A model generated the notes under the pieces. It ran no database searches and was not told where the DNA came from. It was given only the letters and a program-made list of their open reading frames with translations. From positions 1,550,001 to 1,614,000 of the forward strand of contig JAZGUH010000412.1 in NCBI GenBank assembly GCA_037893225.1: a DNA stretch of 64,000 bases, given 5' to 3'. The DNA is from Hippasteria phrygiana (taxonomy: Eukaryota > Echinodermata > Asteroidea > Valvatida > Goniasteridae). The translations under genes were made by a program, and so were the position numbers. Below, one piece after another: positions 38,337 to 50,582 of this stretch. Position 1 is the first letter of the stretch. Every line of letters starts with the position of its first letter.

Positions 38337-41300
38337 TAAAGAATTTAAAAATGAAATCCTCTCATGGCCCTCAAAACCGGATATAATATGTATTCAAGAG
38401 ACCTGGCTTAAGGAGAATAAGCAATATTGTTTAAATGGATATGACATTTATCGGTGTGACAGAAATCCCAGGGGTAGTAAGAAAGGAGGTGGTTGCGCAT
38501 TTTTTGTTAAGCAAGGTCTGGCATTTAAATACATCTCTGGTCATGATTCCTCCCTTGAATATCAGATTGGAGAATTATACGACTGTCGGAAACGAAAACT
38601 ATCCATCATTAATATGTATAACCCATGTGCTACTTTGAACACAGAATCGTTAAACGATATTCTAGAAACAGTCGATCAACCGATTCTTCTATGTGGTGAC
38701 CTTAATGGTCATAATCCGTTATGGGGCAGTTCTAAGCTTGATCTTAACGGGGAAATAATCGAAGATTCTATTGTACAACGGGATTTAGTCTGTATTAATA
38801 CCGGTGAAGGTACTAGAGTGAACACCTCGAATGGGACTTTATCCTGCATTGATGTTTCTTTTGTTTCATCTAGCATCGCTACTAAATGTCAGTGGACAGT
38901 TCTAAATGACACATGGGGAAGTGATCATTGCCCTGTACTCGTTGAAATAAACCAACCTTATCACCAAATTCCTACGAAGCGTGCTCCTTGCTGGTCACTA
39001 AAAAAGCAAATTGGGATAAATTTCAAGACAAAGGTCGGCAGTTTATTACTACCCCAGATGAATCAGGTACTATTGATGTTTACGATAAATTTACATGTCA
39101 ACTTAATTTGGCTATGACCCATTCCATACCAAAGACTAATCCTAATTACACTAAACCTCCAACGTCATGGTGGAACGATGATCGTAAAGCTGCTATATGC
39201 GATAAAAAGAATGCCTTAAAGACCTTAAGAAGAACTCGGCTTCCAGTTGATTTGATAAAATACAAACGCGCATGCGCTACTGCTAGAAAGACAATAAAAG
39301 CTGCAAAAAGAAAAGACTGGGAAGAGTTTTGTAATGACCTAAACCCTAAAACAAACGCCACCAAAATTTGGAATAAGATTAAACGAATTGAGAAAACCCG
39401 TACTAGAACGAGTATTCCTACATTACGATATAATAACGACGACGCTATAACAGACAAAGAAAAAGTTGAAATACTTGCTGATAGCTTTACGAAAGCTAGT
39501 AGTACAAAGAATTACAGCTCATCCTTCATAGATACAAAAATTCAGGCCGAAAACGACTTCTCATTCAGCTACGATCAAAATGATAACAGTATTAGTGAAC
39601 CCTTTAGTATTGACGAAATTAATCAGGCTATTGACTCTTCCAAATGTACTACACCGGGCAAGGATGGCGTTAGTAATGCAGTTTTAAAGCGCATTCCAAT
39701 AAAAGTCCGCGAATACCTTCTGATTATATTTAATATGATATGGTATACGGCTCGATGCCAGAAACAGTGGAAAGATGCAATTCTCATTCCCCTTTTAAAA
39801 CCAGGGAAAGAGATCACTAACCCTTTGTCCTATAGACCTATAGCACTTACCTCCTGTTTATGTAAAATTATGGAACGAATGGTCAACTCCCGCCTCACTT
39901 GGTGCCTCGAAACACATAATCTCTTTACTTGCCATCAGAGCGGTTTTCGAAAAGGCCGATGTACGAAAGACCACATCATCAACTTACAATCCTCTATTAA
40001 CAAAGCTCGCGCCAATAAGGAAAGTACTCTTGCTGTCTTTCTTGACATCGAAAAGGCATACGATATGCTTTGGCGTAAAGGGGTAATCATAAAATTGCAA
40101 GCATTGGGTATTTACGGCCGAATGACGCGATGGATTGACAATTTCTTAACTGACAGGAAAATTCAGGTCAAATTTAATAACACCATGTCTTCCGAAAGGA
40201 TAATGGAAAATGGAGTCCCACAGGGCAGCGTCATAAGCCCCCTCTTATTCAACATTGCGGTCAATGATCTTCCTTTCCAAATACCAGATGTTCAGATAGC
40301 ACAATACGCTGATGATATTGCTTTATGGAAATCAAATAGAAATGTTTCCTTCCTACAACGTAAAATCCAGCAAAGCCTAAATAAAATATGTTCCTGGTGT
40401 GAAAAATGGGGGTTTAAATTATCAACCCCGAAAACAAACGTCATTCTCTTCACATATAAGAAACGCCAAGCTATCTCACTAAATATTAAAAGCGCTGCTC
40501 TTCAAATCTGCCAATCCGCTAAGTTCTTGGGAGTCATTGACAGTAATTTAACCTGGAATCAGCATATTCACTATCATTACCAGATGTAAACGGAAACTTA
40601 ATCTTATGAGATGCATTAGTGGCAGTACTTGGGGAGCCGATTGTAGAACCCTGTACCAGTTCTATACAGCACTAATACAACCCGTCCTGGAGTACGGCTG
40701 CGAAGCATTTGACTCGGCTTCGTTCACACTTAAACGAAAACTTGATAGCATCCAGTACCAAGCCTTAAAGATTTGTACTGGAGCACTTCATGGCTCTGCC
40801 CTTTATAAGTTACAGGTGGAATGCGGTGACCCCCCTCTTGCCTTACGCCGTCAATTTGTGTGCAATTTATATGGGATAAAACTGCATGCTCACCAAAGAC
40901 ATCCAAACCAGTCATTGGGACAGGATAACTGGCAAAAACATTATTACGCTGATAGATGGTCACATTCTCACCACAAAATCCCTTTCTGAAGCCAGGTTTC
41001 TTGAATACTCATTCAACGGCTCTCATAGCCCAGCTAATAATACAGTCGGCTGTGGTATTTATGTTCCTCAACTTAAATACTCCAAAGGCACCCGATTAAA
41101 TAACGGCATTTCCATCTTCACAGCTGAACTTTTTGCCATTCTGCTCGCATTAGAATGGATTGAAGATGTTAAACCTATACATTCCTGTATTTTTAGTGAC
41201 TGTTTAAGTGCTATCCAATCCATATCTAAGCCAATGCCTCAACATAAAATTATATGTGATATTCGTCATGCTTTATTGAGCATTCAAAACCAGGGTAACG

Positions 41301-41838
41301 TGGTTACCTTTGAATGGATTCCTGGTCACAGCGGAATCCCTGGAAATGAAAGAGTTGATACAATTGCCAAATTGGCTACACAAAAACCCGAAATTGACTG
41401 CTGCATTCCACTGACCGATACCGAAACCAAACAAATCCTTAAAAAAAAAAACTCAAAGATTCTTGGGCAGAATATATCCCTAAATGTGACTTTCTTCAAT
41501 ATACCAATTCTGACTTAACTTTTACCTTTACTACTTGGAAACGTAAACGTTCGCAAGAGGTTTTATTACACCGTTTGAGACTTGGGATGTGTAAGGGGCT
41601 AAATAGCTTCCTACACGTAATTGGTAAACACCCAGATGGACTTTGTGAAGTGTGTACCTCCCCAGATGACGTAAGACATTTTCTGCTAGCTTGTTCAAAA
41701 TACAGTACCCAACGAGAGAAACTCAAGAAAGATCTGGGATTCTCTCCTGCACAAATGACACTTACTCAATTACTAGGACAGAAGCTAAACTCCCCTCAAA
41801 TTATACAGTATATATATGATTGTAATATTGCCATTTAA
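38275..41838 (+). pseudogene. LINE ORF2: APE endonuclease, reverse transcriptase, RNase H
   Basis: Endonuclease (38290-38955): LQWNAQSI, ICIQETWL, LLCGDLNGHNPLWG, GSDHCPVL, i.e. the expected N, E, D/N and SDH residues. RT (39000-40590): GKDGVSNAVLK, SYRPIALTSC, QSGFRKGRCTKDH, VFLDIEKAYDMLW, NGVPQGSVISPLLFNI, QYADDIAL. RNase H (about 41040-41400): IFTAELFAILLALEW, FSDCLSAIQSI, WIPGHSGIPGNERVD. C terminus: LRLGMCKGLNSFL..CEVC..DVRHFLLAC. Frame changes near 38998, 40590, 40890-40985 and 41510 split it into five pieces. Catalytic motifs are intact, so decay is mainly by indels. Confidence 0.93.
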
Positions 41839-42390
41839 TTCTGTGATAGGGCACCTCCTGATTTCTGTGGTATTGTACAAGTATGGGAAGGGAATGTGGG
41901 TGATTGGCCAGATACACGGTGCGGCGCCATTTTCATCACCTGGAGGGATGCGGACCTGTAAAGATACCGGCGGGGCCCGGGCCCTTAAACTGCACGGGAA
42001 ACGGCCGACCTCACAGGAGCATTATGCGCGGCACTGTGTGTCTGGAGAATTGCCTATGTTTTTTCCCCGCCATTGCCTTTCTGTCCACGTAGTTTTATAA
42101 TCACTGGTACATTCCGAAAGTATTGAATTTTCTTTATCACGAGCAGCCCATTATACATGTAGAGTTACCTAGTTCATTTTACGAAGTTCTATATTGTGAC
42201 CTTCATGATAGACTGATCACCGTGCATAAGTGACGGAGACGATAATGCTAATGGCACACAGGGCACATTGATTGCCATATGTGCCATCAACTCTACAACA
42301 ACAACTCGCCAGTCACTTCAGGCTCTTGCACGCATGCTGAGTGTTGTATTTACAACTCCCATTTCTGCTTTATCGCATTTTCGTTTGACT

Positions 42391-42930
42391 ATGTCCACTC
42401 AGGAGGGTCATAGCTCGGGCAACGAGCGTAGTTCTGAAACTGATCTGATCTTCGAAAAATTCAAAACTTATTTCGACGATCGATTTAGTGCTATTTCTAC
42501 TCCTAAACAGGAGTCTTTCTCAGTCGGAAAGCTCAAAAAAAAAAAGCTGGCAACGTCGCTCAGTTCGAATTTTGTGGTAGTTTGGAAATTGCTCTTGACA
42601 AAGTGAAGGTGGCCCTTATCGGCAAAGCTGATATTGATTTAGCTATTGAAGCTGTGGAGGAAGCTGAAGCACTCGTAACCGATCGGAAGAAGAAAATACA
42701 CATTGCTGACGGAAGCAAGGCTGAAAGGGCGACGGTGTCGCAGCTGGACAAGAAAGGAGCAGCAAACCTATCAGCTGAGCAGTTGAGGAGCATCAAAGTG
42801 GCAGAGGAAGAGGCTCTGAAGGAAATCGAAGGACGTAAGCGTAAAAGAAGAGATTCCCAGTATGAGTCTGCCTCTACTTCGCGAGGTTCTTCTGATCATC
42901 GTCTTTTTCGAGGTATAGAACGTTACTTAC
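42391..42930 (+). pseudogene. Fragment resembling ORF1 of DIRS/Ngaro-type elements
   Basis: From ATG at 42391, MSTQEGHSSGNERSSETDLI leads to a frame change in the A-run at 42535-42545. It continues QFEFCGSLEIALDKVKVALI..EALVTDRKKKIHIADGSK and ends with a basic EGRKRKRRDSQYESAS segment. The QFEF..(E/D)KI.IAD pattern followed by acidic then basic tracts matches proteins I associate with tyrosine-recombinase retrotransposon ORF1 of marine animals. The usual W after the IAD box and the downstream zinc knuckle are absent. Assignment is tentative. Confidence 0.42.
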
Positions 42931-43089
42931 CTTCATTTTACTTTGTTATTTCAGCCTGCATCATCGTGCTTGCAGGCCATAATTCCATGCTGTCTAAATA
43001 AATCATTGAACTGAATTTTCTTGTATTTGTGATCCTTTAATTCATTGTCGTTGCAAAAAGTGAAACTGTTTTTCATGCGTATGAGCGCA

Positions 43090-43434
43090 GCGAGGTAGCA
43101 TGAAAATCCTTAAATGCACCTCCCTCACCCCCTCAGCTGATATGTTTGCCAGGCTCAATTGGATTCCTTTTAAAGAAAGAGTTCAGTCCAAAAAGGCTAT
43201 CCTTGTTTTCAAAAGCCTTAACAAAATGACTCCTTTGTACATGACAAATCTGTTCACACCACTTACAGTGATTCATGAAACACGACAATCGACTCAAATG
43301 GTACTGAAAGTTTCTTTCGCCAAAAAGGAATGCTACGTGACCAGTTTCGCTGTGAGTGGTGCCAGTATATGGAATAATCTGCCTGAACAAATGAGAACCA
43401 TAAACTCCTTAAAGGAAACATGCTTCTCAAATTG
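43090..43434 (+). pseudogene. 3' end of a LINE ORF2 (CR1/L2/RTE-like C terminus)
   Basis: Reads FARLNWIPFKERVQSKKAIL..FKSLNKMTPLYMTNLF..TVIHETRQSTQ..SFAVSGASIWNNLPEQMRTI, the standard C-terminal region of many LINE ORF2 proteins. Only this end is present, as expected of a 5'-truncated insertion. It could belong to the same family as 35340-36420. Confidence 0.75.
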
Positions 43435-43706
43435 ACCGGATCACATTTTATTTCATAAATAAATTCATTTATATGTATTAAATGTAAATTAAAAGCCAAA
43501 CTGTTTCAAGTGAAGTTTTAGTGTGATTATTTGCCACTCAAAAATTGACCCCCCCCCCCCTTTTGAAATTTGTTGAGACTCAAATTGAGGGCGCTGTTCG
43601 TGACGTAGACCGAGGCGCCGAAATTAATGTCTGGACCCGGCCCGTATACACACACTAGGTATACACGTGCAATTTCGTAAGTTGCAACAACTAACATCGA
43701 ACTTAC

Positions 43707-44047
43707 CCTGATGTTCTCCCTTTTAGCAAAGGCTCCTCGGGAAATGGGCCGTTTAACTGCTTTCACCTTTTATCTTACTCACATCTGGGAACTTTGTTGG
43801 GATGGCAGTGGACTTGAGCATATTTTTAATGGTCGTCACAAAGGATTTGAAAATACCAGTAACGAAACACGACGGCTCAAAGTGGTCGCTACATAACGCT
43901 GAAAAGCTGCTGGGGCCGGACCACTTTGCTCTTGTCACCTTCACTTTCGCCGTCCAAATTCTCCGATATTTCGCTTGTTAGAAATAAATGAAGGCTTACT
44001 CCATCCGTCGTTTTGCTGCACCCAGCAGCCACACACCTTGTAGGCAT
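43707..44047 (-). pseudogene. THAP-domain exon, copy 1
   Basis: From ATG at 44047: MPTRCVAAGCSKTTDGVSLH, then after a frameshift near 43975 AKYRRIWTAKVKVTRAKW, FSALCSDHFEPSCF and LKSTAIPTKFPDVSK. This is the C2CH THAP zinc finger (C..C near the start, CSDH in the middle, terminal A(V/I)PTxF). A second shift precedes KRPISRGAFAKRENI and a GTAAGT donor at 43706-43701. THAP proteins are DNA-binding and related to P-element transposases. No later exon is recognised. The frameshift relative to copy 2 (51694) implies a pseudogene. Confidence 0.8.
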
Positions 44048-44198
44048 GGCCGAAAAACACTATTTTGCTTAGATTTTGGACGAAGAATTTTCGCCGTACA
44101 ATGTACACGCAATGCATACCCTGATGAATGGGTAATGTGCCTTGATCTACGTCACACACTTATGTTAATGAGTGTCCCACTCAGGGGGGCGGAGTATA
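43935..44198. repeat. Inverted duplicate of 51519-51830 (THAP 5' region), left member
   Basis: The THAP first-exon part plus about 150 bp upstream (GTACATTGTACGGCGAAAAT, ACGTAGATCGAGGCACATTA in the reverse reading) is repeated in opposite orientation at 51519-51830, about 7.5 kb away. Confidence 0.85.
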
Positions 44199-44254
44199 CA
44201 ATTTTTGAAAATGTTTGTCCAAGCTATAGCTTGGACAAACATTTTCAAAAATTG
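44199..44254. repeat. Perfect 56-bp palindrome
   Basis: CAATTTTTGAAAATGTTTGT.. runs into its exact reverse complement with no spacer (centre AAGCTA|TAGCTT). One half also occurs at 51519-51546 as the end of the second THAP repeat copy. Confidence 0.95.
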
Positions 44255-45345
44255 TTTTCTCATATTTAATCTGGGAAATAATTGTCTCTGGACACAAAAT
44301 ATCATTGTCAAGATAATACTTTATTGTTTTAAGCAGGAATAATGCAATATAAATCCTAAATCATGTTTCCTTTAAGTACATCTAAATCGGAGCTACGTAA
44401 AGCCATCTATCAGTAATATTTCTGTCATTTACGCTAATCTGCGGAGTTATAAACTTGGTTGCCAAAATACTTTGGAGCCGGATGGAAATTTCCCCTTGTT
44501 TTTCACCCTAAAAGGTTTCTTTTCGCGGGTTTTTCGCCCATTCCGTAAATCAGCAAGAGGCTTCTGGAGAGTTGAAAAGTTAACCGAAAATAGATATATT
44601 TGTGTAAACATTATTGTATTTGTTTTTAATATTTTGTATGAATGTGTAAATATTTAGTTTTAACTAATAATATGCAGGGCATCAATGGAAACCAGTTTTA
44701 AACTGTTTGGGCACACCCTGGGTAAAGAAATGTAATAAATAAATAAATAAATAAATGCATGTGCATCTAATGAATTTTTCTCAGAGTTTTTTTATCTGTT
44801 TTTTTTACCCTGCGGATGTACACTCATTGGCTCTTCCAGTAGTGGCAAATAGTAGAATTATTTTAATCATTGTACGTATGTAACTTGAGATGAGAAAATT
44901 AAGAACCAGATACTGTAAATAAATATAGGCCTATGGCTGTAAAGACAAATAAGAATGTACAATCGTGATTAAGAAAAGAGAAAGAGACCATTGAGCCTTG
45001 CTCTATGTTCTGACCAACTTGAGCTTTTTCATTTTTCCGCGTTCATGAATTACATTTAGGCGGGAATGTAGGCCTTCGCGTCGTTTTGTTTATACTGTCG
45101 CTATAGACCAGTTTCCAAATAAATGTACAGGGGTCCAAAAAGTTGTCATTTTCTCTCAATTTCTCCAAGATTTCTCCCATTTGGCTTTGGAAAAGTAACA
45201 GAAATCGTCATAGGTAGTACTTTCTGGTCTAGTACAAAAAATAAACTTTTAATAACGTTTTCGTCCCGTGCGCACGAGGCCAAAGGAATTAAGCAGGGCT
45301 CCTTTCCACACGAGTGCCAACAACTAACCGTGTGCTTCAGGGTAC
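44255..45345. other. No recognised gene
   Basis: AT-rich sequence with an (AAAT)n microsatellite at 44731-44756. A 143-codon frame at 45123-45554 runs into the tandem repeat and looks spurious. Confidence 0.5.
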
Positions 45346-45897
45346 AATTTTGGTATAGGATTCAGCCGAACACTAATTATTGCCTAATTAGCCCGTTAAA
45401 GAGACACCGTTTTCACTGCATGCACTATTGTAATGCTTTCTTTTCGGCTGCGTACACAACTACCCTGTTAAAACAAGGTGTGTACCTCACATGTTATCAA
45501 AAACTCCAACTTTTATTTCATAATCTAAGAGATCATGTTACTCGGCACACTTAATTTTGGTATAGGCTTCAGCCGAACACTAATTAGTGCCTAATTAGCA
45601 CATTAAAGATACCACGTTTTCAATGCACTATTTTAATGCGTTCTTTTCGGCTGCGTACATAACTACCCTTTTAAAACAAAGTGTACCTCACATATGTTGT
45701 CAAAATCTCAAACTTTTATTTCATAATCTACAAGACTATGCTTCTGGGCACACTTGATGTTGGTATATGCTTCAACCGAACACTAATGAGTGCCTGATTA
45801 GCCCGTTTAAGAGACCCCGTTTTCACTGCGTGCACTGTTGTATCTTTTCGACTGCGTACATCACTATACTGGTATACTCCTTTAAAACAAAGTGTAA
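45346..45897 (+). repeat. Tandem repeat, ~205 bp, 2.7 units
   Basis: Units start at 45346, 45553 and 45755. Shared words include AGCCGAACACTAAT, CTTTTCGGCTGCGTACA, TTTTAAAACAA and ACTTTTATTTCATAATCTA. The third unit is truncated. Confidence 0.85.
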
Positions 45898-46668
45898 AGA
45901 AAAGAATGCTTGAAAGTATTTTGAAAGGGTAAAAACATATATCAAATCATTTCATTTATGCATTTATCATATGTTTTTGCTGATATACCGGTACGATTTT
46001 TCTCAAATTTGACTACTTTTGGAGCCATATTGGCCTCCATCTTGAATTTGAAGCATAATTAAGTAGAACAAAAAAATGGAAAAAAGAGGGGGAGGTTAGA
46101 GAAAAGGAGGGGAGGAGGAGGGCAACCTCCTTAAAAAAAATACCGGCGCCGATATTAAACATGTGCTGTGTCTATTTTTGGCATACAAAAAACTACTGAA
46201 AAATGCAATTTAAAAAAAGGTTATCAATCATACGATGGAACTGAAACCCTCTTTTAAGAAAAAAAACAACTGAGTATTTCCGGGAGCCGGGATTTCAACT
46301 CTCTCCATCTCAGCATCTAATCCCCTTGGGGGAGTTTATTACAGATTAAATGGCCACAACCAGCAGGAAACAATTGATCACTTGACTGATTGACATACTA
46401 AATGTGCCCAAATTTTTTTTTAGCGGCCTAAACGCACACATTTTTTTCAATAAATATAATATTCACTGCCATATTTGTTCATGTCCAGTAATGAAACCAT
46501 GTATTATTTATCTGATCGTTGAAATTGGTGCACAAACAACGGAAATCCTGAACTATGCGTGTATTGTGCATCGTATGGTGTAGACTTGATTTCAAGTCGG
46601 GGATCACGGTTATTTTTTGGTCTGCATCAGCCACGCTAAACGTCATTACCTATATTGGTTATCGCACA
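45898..46668. other. No recognised gene
   Basis: AT-rich, with a GGGGAGG-rich patch at 46085-46120. A 129-codon frame at 46555-46944 crosses a MITE and is treated as spurious. Confidence 0.45.
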
Positions 46669-46792
46669 CTAAGGCTGCGTCCGAATTGCTTGTTTAGGGC
46701 TATTGTCTTGGTGTTCGTCCATTACAACTACGCGTGGCGTAGCCGTAGCTGTAGCTCTAGACGCCCATTTCGGACACGGCCTAACTCGCCAT
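46669..46792. mobile_element. Short MITE with AAGGCTGCGTCCGAA ends
   Basis: TAAGGCTGCGTCCGAATTG at the left is mirrored by ATTTCGGACACGGCCTAA at the right. Interior GTAGCCGTAGCTGTAGCTCTAG is weakly repetitive. Confidence 0.6.
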
Positions 46793-47052
46793 CTCGTGAT
46801 CCAAGGTTAACACACAAAAGGACGCAAGAGGGCGCTATTTCCGGCACTGCTGTATTGGCTATCAGGCCGACAAAAACCACGATTATCACAGAATTCATGG
46901 ACTTGGAACCACCAATGGACTGGCCATGCTGTTTGGCAAATTGAGATCAACCAGAAAATGTTAAAGTGGGCTAAGTAAAATAAAACGACCTTCAATTTGG
47001 CTTTTAAAAGGGAAAATCACCTCCGTTCAGACACCGTTTTAAATTCCCTTAA

Positions 47053-48580
47053 AGGGACACATTGCTTTGGATTTTGCGATTTGGGCTATAAAACTGAAAT
47101 GGGTATGGTTGGGAAGCTTTTTTAAAAGTAGAATATAAAGATTCACATAACTATTCCTTCAAATTGCGTGGTTTTTGTTTAATTTCGTGACAAATAACGG
47201 TCCGCCATTTTGTAGAACCAAATTTTGGACTCCACAAAATGGCGGACTGTGTTCACCAGTCGTATTTCCAGTCGCATCTGGTTGAAGTACGTTCTGTTGA
47301 TATATTTTTTTTATGTATACTGTGGCACGGCGCGCAGCACACTGGCGATATGTGCACTGGATATGTGTCGCGAGGTAGAGAATTGTAGGATGGGACGCTG
47401 TATTACCGCGGTACTTATCAGGGTGATATCACGTTTCCCGATCGGAATAGAGATTGCTCACTAACCTTCCCGAATTGTCCTGTCTTTTGTGTTGTATAAC
47501 TCTTGCTTTTTTTAAACTGACATAAAAAATCCGACGGTGGTTTGGTTTATTCCCATGCGATGCCTGTGAAAATAGACATGCTCGTCATTGCTCGTCATTG
47601 CTCGGCGGAGTACAGACTCTGTATTATCGCGGTATGTGGGCAGTGTTTTTTACAATAATTTCAACTTTTGTATTCATGGTTAATGTTTGACCAAAACATC
47701 CCCTGAATAAAGTCTGATATTTTCCCTGTAAAGTTCAAGTTTATTAAAGACGATTAGGCCCTGCAAGATTATTTCTTAACACCCTGTTCCCCCTCGAAGG
47801 CGACAAAATTCACTGAGACAAGTCTACTGATTGACGATTGGGGGCGCCATTCACTTTACACGGTGCGTCGTTTTATTTGTTTTACCGCACTGTCCTTATT
47901 TTGATCCCGTAAATGTTTCTACGATTTCGCGGTGGAAATATCGTCCTTCGGCGTCATTTTGCATTTGCAGCTGTAGAATGGGAACCAGACAATGGAACTT
48001 CCATGGACAGAGCACCATTAACGATTCATTTAAAATATAGACGGTACCTTTTAGCAGACACAGTGAGGCAAAATGTACAAGTTTTGGAAAACGTGAATAT
48101 TTATTAAAAATCGTTAAAAGTCCCGACACAACATTTTTTAATCGTCATTTTTTACACAAATCAGCAGAAAGTCCTTAATGCTTGATGAATTGGATATAAA
48201 ATTGCCCTTCGAAGGAGTTTTGGCAACGGAAAAAAAAGGAATTTCCGATGCCGCGATAATAGAGTTGCCGCGATAATAGGGAGTCTGACCATACCTGGCG
48301 ATCATCTGATAGGTTCACAAGGCCACTGGCTGCGGCGCCAGCCTAAAGACTCTTACAGCGTATTTTGCGCATTATTTAGACGGTGGTATTTAGTACTGGA
48401 AACAAGTCTATGTTTCGCGGGTCAGATGTCGGGGGTAAGCGGCCAATTTTTTTGTTTTGTAATCACTACTCACTAATTACAATACATTATACGTGTTTTT
48501 TTGCACGAACAACTCTCATAAAAGATAAGGAACATTTCCAAACAGCAAAATTTCATGACATTTGAAGGCAATGTGTCCCT
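47053..48580. mobile_element. 1.5-kb TTAA-flanked non-autonomous DNA transposon
   Basis: AGGGACACATTGCTTTGG at the left and GAAGGCAATGTGTCCCT at the right, flanked by TTAA at 47049-47052 and 48581-48584 (piggyBac-type target). Interior features are a hairpin CCGCCATTTTGTAGAACC/..CACAAAATGGCGG at 47200-47245 and repeated CCGCG(A/G)TAATA words near 47400, 47625 and 48245. No transposase is encoded. Confidence 0.8.
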
Positions 48581-48808
48581 TTAAAACACTAGTTGAACTC
48601 GATTTGGTTAAAAGTTTTAGCTAAAACGGCCGTGTCTGAACGCTTTTACAGTTCCACGTACCGAATCGGTTTTATCTCGCCGCTAAAACGGTGATTTAAA
48701 ACACCTCTGAGGAAGGGTTTAGCTAAAACGCGTTTTATGTTTTAATACGATGTCTGAACGGTTTTAGCTAAAACGCTTCCCGTTTTAGCCAGCACAGTTG
48801 ACCCGGTG

Positions 48809-49415
48809 TAGTGTTGTAGTCGAGACCCCGAAGTCCGAGACCGAGACCAAGACCGAGACCTGATGGTCCGAGACCGAGACCGAGACCTGGAAGACCGAGA
48901 CCGAGACCGAGACCGAGACCTCGAGACCTTGTATGTCATTTACATAATAAAAGAATGCAAAAAGATCACAAATTTCCATATGCATTATGTGCAAAGGAGT
49001 ATACATGTGCATGTCGTTTTCAGCTTCCCATACATGAAGCTAATGCGCTACACGTACGTTTGGGCACGCGTACACGGCAAAGAAACGAGGTTGTCACATG
49101 TCATGCACTGCACGTTTATAAATCTTTAGTCGAGTAAAGCGTACTGTAATCGATTTTGTAAACAAGAAGTTGTCATATACTACTGCACCATTAAACATCT
49201 CGAGTCGAGTCGAGCGTGCTGTAATCGGTTCTGCACATGTGCTGTTTGTATAAAATATTTGTGGCCTCGATACCGAGACCAGCAAAATACCGAGACCACG
49301 GGGTACCGAGACCGAGACCGAGACCACAGGGTACCGAGACCGAGACCGAGACCAGGAAAAACTGGTCTCGAGACCGGTCTCGAGACCAAGACCGGTCCCG
49401 AGACCTACAACACCG
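48809..49415. mobile_element. ~600-bp hAT-like element with (GAGACC)n ends
   Basis: GTGTTGTAGTCGAGACC at the left and GGTCCCGAGACCTACAACAC at the right, with GAGACC arrays running inward (48820-48937 and 49265-49410). The same terminal word GTGTTGTAGTC opens the 57690 hAT element. No coding content. The target duplication is ambiguous (GGTGT-like on both sides). Confidence 0.75.
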
Positions 49416-50030
49416 GCGGTGTTACGTAACCCCTTTTGTGGCGCGCCTTTTGTTGTGTAAACAACCCGCCGGGTTGTCAGTGCATGTCCTCTACACACAT
49501 GCTAACGTAGCGGTAACGTGGTCCATCAATCGCAATCTTTTTCGCTAATACAGTAAAGCCTTCACGTACCTGCGTCTTTCTGCTCTTGCCCTTACATATA
49601 CTTCATTGTTTCGACATATTTTGAAGCAGTTGTTTTTTTTACTTTTTACAATTGCATCATGGCCACTCTGCTTCGACTTCACTGCTATCCACAATTAACC
49701 AGACCCAGTTCTATTTTACATGGCTGGCAAAACCCGTCGCGATCGGTGTACATGCATTATTCATGTTCGTTGTCAGCCAATACAAAATGTAGTAGGGTAA
49801 TTTCGCGCACAACGGTTACATCATTGACCTTATATGAAACTTAAGGGCGTGGTTACGAATGATTGGCTCGCATAATACAGCAACCACGAATGAAGTGAGA
49901 ATTTGGCAAAATCACCTCACTTCATGAAACACTAGCGGGATGCCGCGCTTCGCGCGGCACCCGCTAGATAGGTGGAGGCGCGGCGTACGTAGTATGTTGT
50001 ACGGGTACTGTATCTTGTCAAAAAGGGCAT
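49416..50030. other. No recognised gene; strong hairpin at 49932-49967
   Basis: CTAGCGGGATGCCGCGC / GCGCGGCACCCGCTAG around a TTC loop is a near-perfect 17-bp stem. It is preceded by a shorter AATGAAGTGAG../..CTCACTTCAT inverted repeat at 49888-49925. Confidence 0.7.
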
Positions 50031-50582
50031 TTCCAATGGTACAACATTTGAGGGAATAGAATTCTCCCTTTTTATGACAGATTTATATTTTGTTACCCAA
50101 AAATCCGTCTTAAATTTGAATTAGGCTGACTGTTTCTACACCGTTGTATTCGGGGCACCCCGGTTAGGTTGGAGGTCGAAAGTTGATCTTTCAATTTGTA
50201 TAATAAAATATAATTGTTCGGATATTTAGAAGTATGGTACAAAATCGTTGTGAAACGGCATTCCGGCCGCCACTCTCAGACCGATGTTAAACCTTTTATT
50301 AAATTGTTTTTAACCGAAGGCGAAAATCCGTCTTTAATTTAACTTAGGCTACGTACTGTTTCTGCACCGTTTTATTCGGGACGCCTTTAGGTTGAGGTCA
50401 GGGGTCGGTCTTTCAATTGAATTAAGAAAAATATGAACTTTCGGGCATTTAGAATGGTACAACATTGTAGGAAACGTTATTCTGCCCTTTTTGGACTGAT
50501 TTTCAGCTTTTTAACCGAAAATCCTCCTTTAAGGAGTTGGGCCACTGGTTCTGCACTGTTTTATTCGGAGCGCCTTTAGGCC
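50031..50582 (+). repeat. Tandem repeat, ~215 bp, about 2.5 units
   Basis: Words AATGGTACAACATT, AAAATCCGTCTT.AATTT, CTGTTTCT.CACCGTTTTATTCGG and CGCCTTTAGG recur at this period. A 163-codon antisense frame across its end is low-complexity and not credible as a gene. Confidence 0.75.

Larger units (their letters stand above)
36700..41840 (+). mobile_element. I-group LINE (Nimb/I-like), nearly full length, inactivated
   Basis: A 5.1-kb non-LTR retrotransposon with ORF1 (zinc knuckles) and ORF2 with APE endonuclease, RT, RNase H and a C-terminal CX2C..H..C motif. The endonuclease-RT-RNase H order places it in the I superfamily. No poly-A or TAA-repeat tail is evident at 41840, and no target duplication is clear. 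Multiple frame changes show it is inactive, although the conserved motifs are well preserved. Confidence 0.92.

Noticed and set aside
45123..45554. 143-codon plus-strand frame
   Set aside because: Half lies in the 205-bp tandem repeat; no family resemblance.
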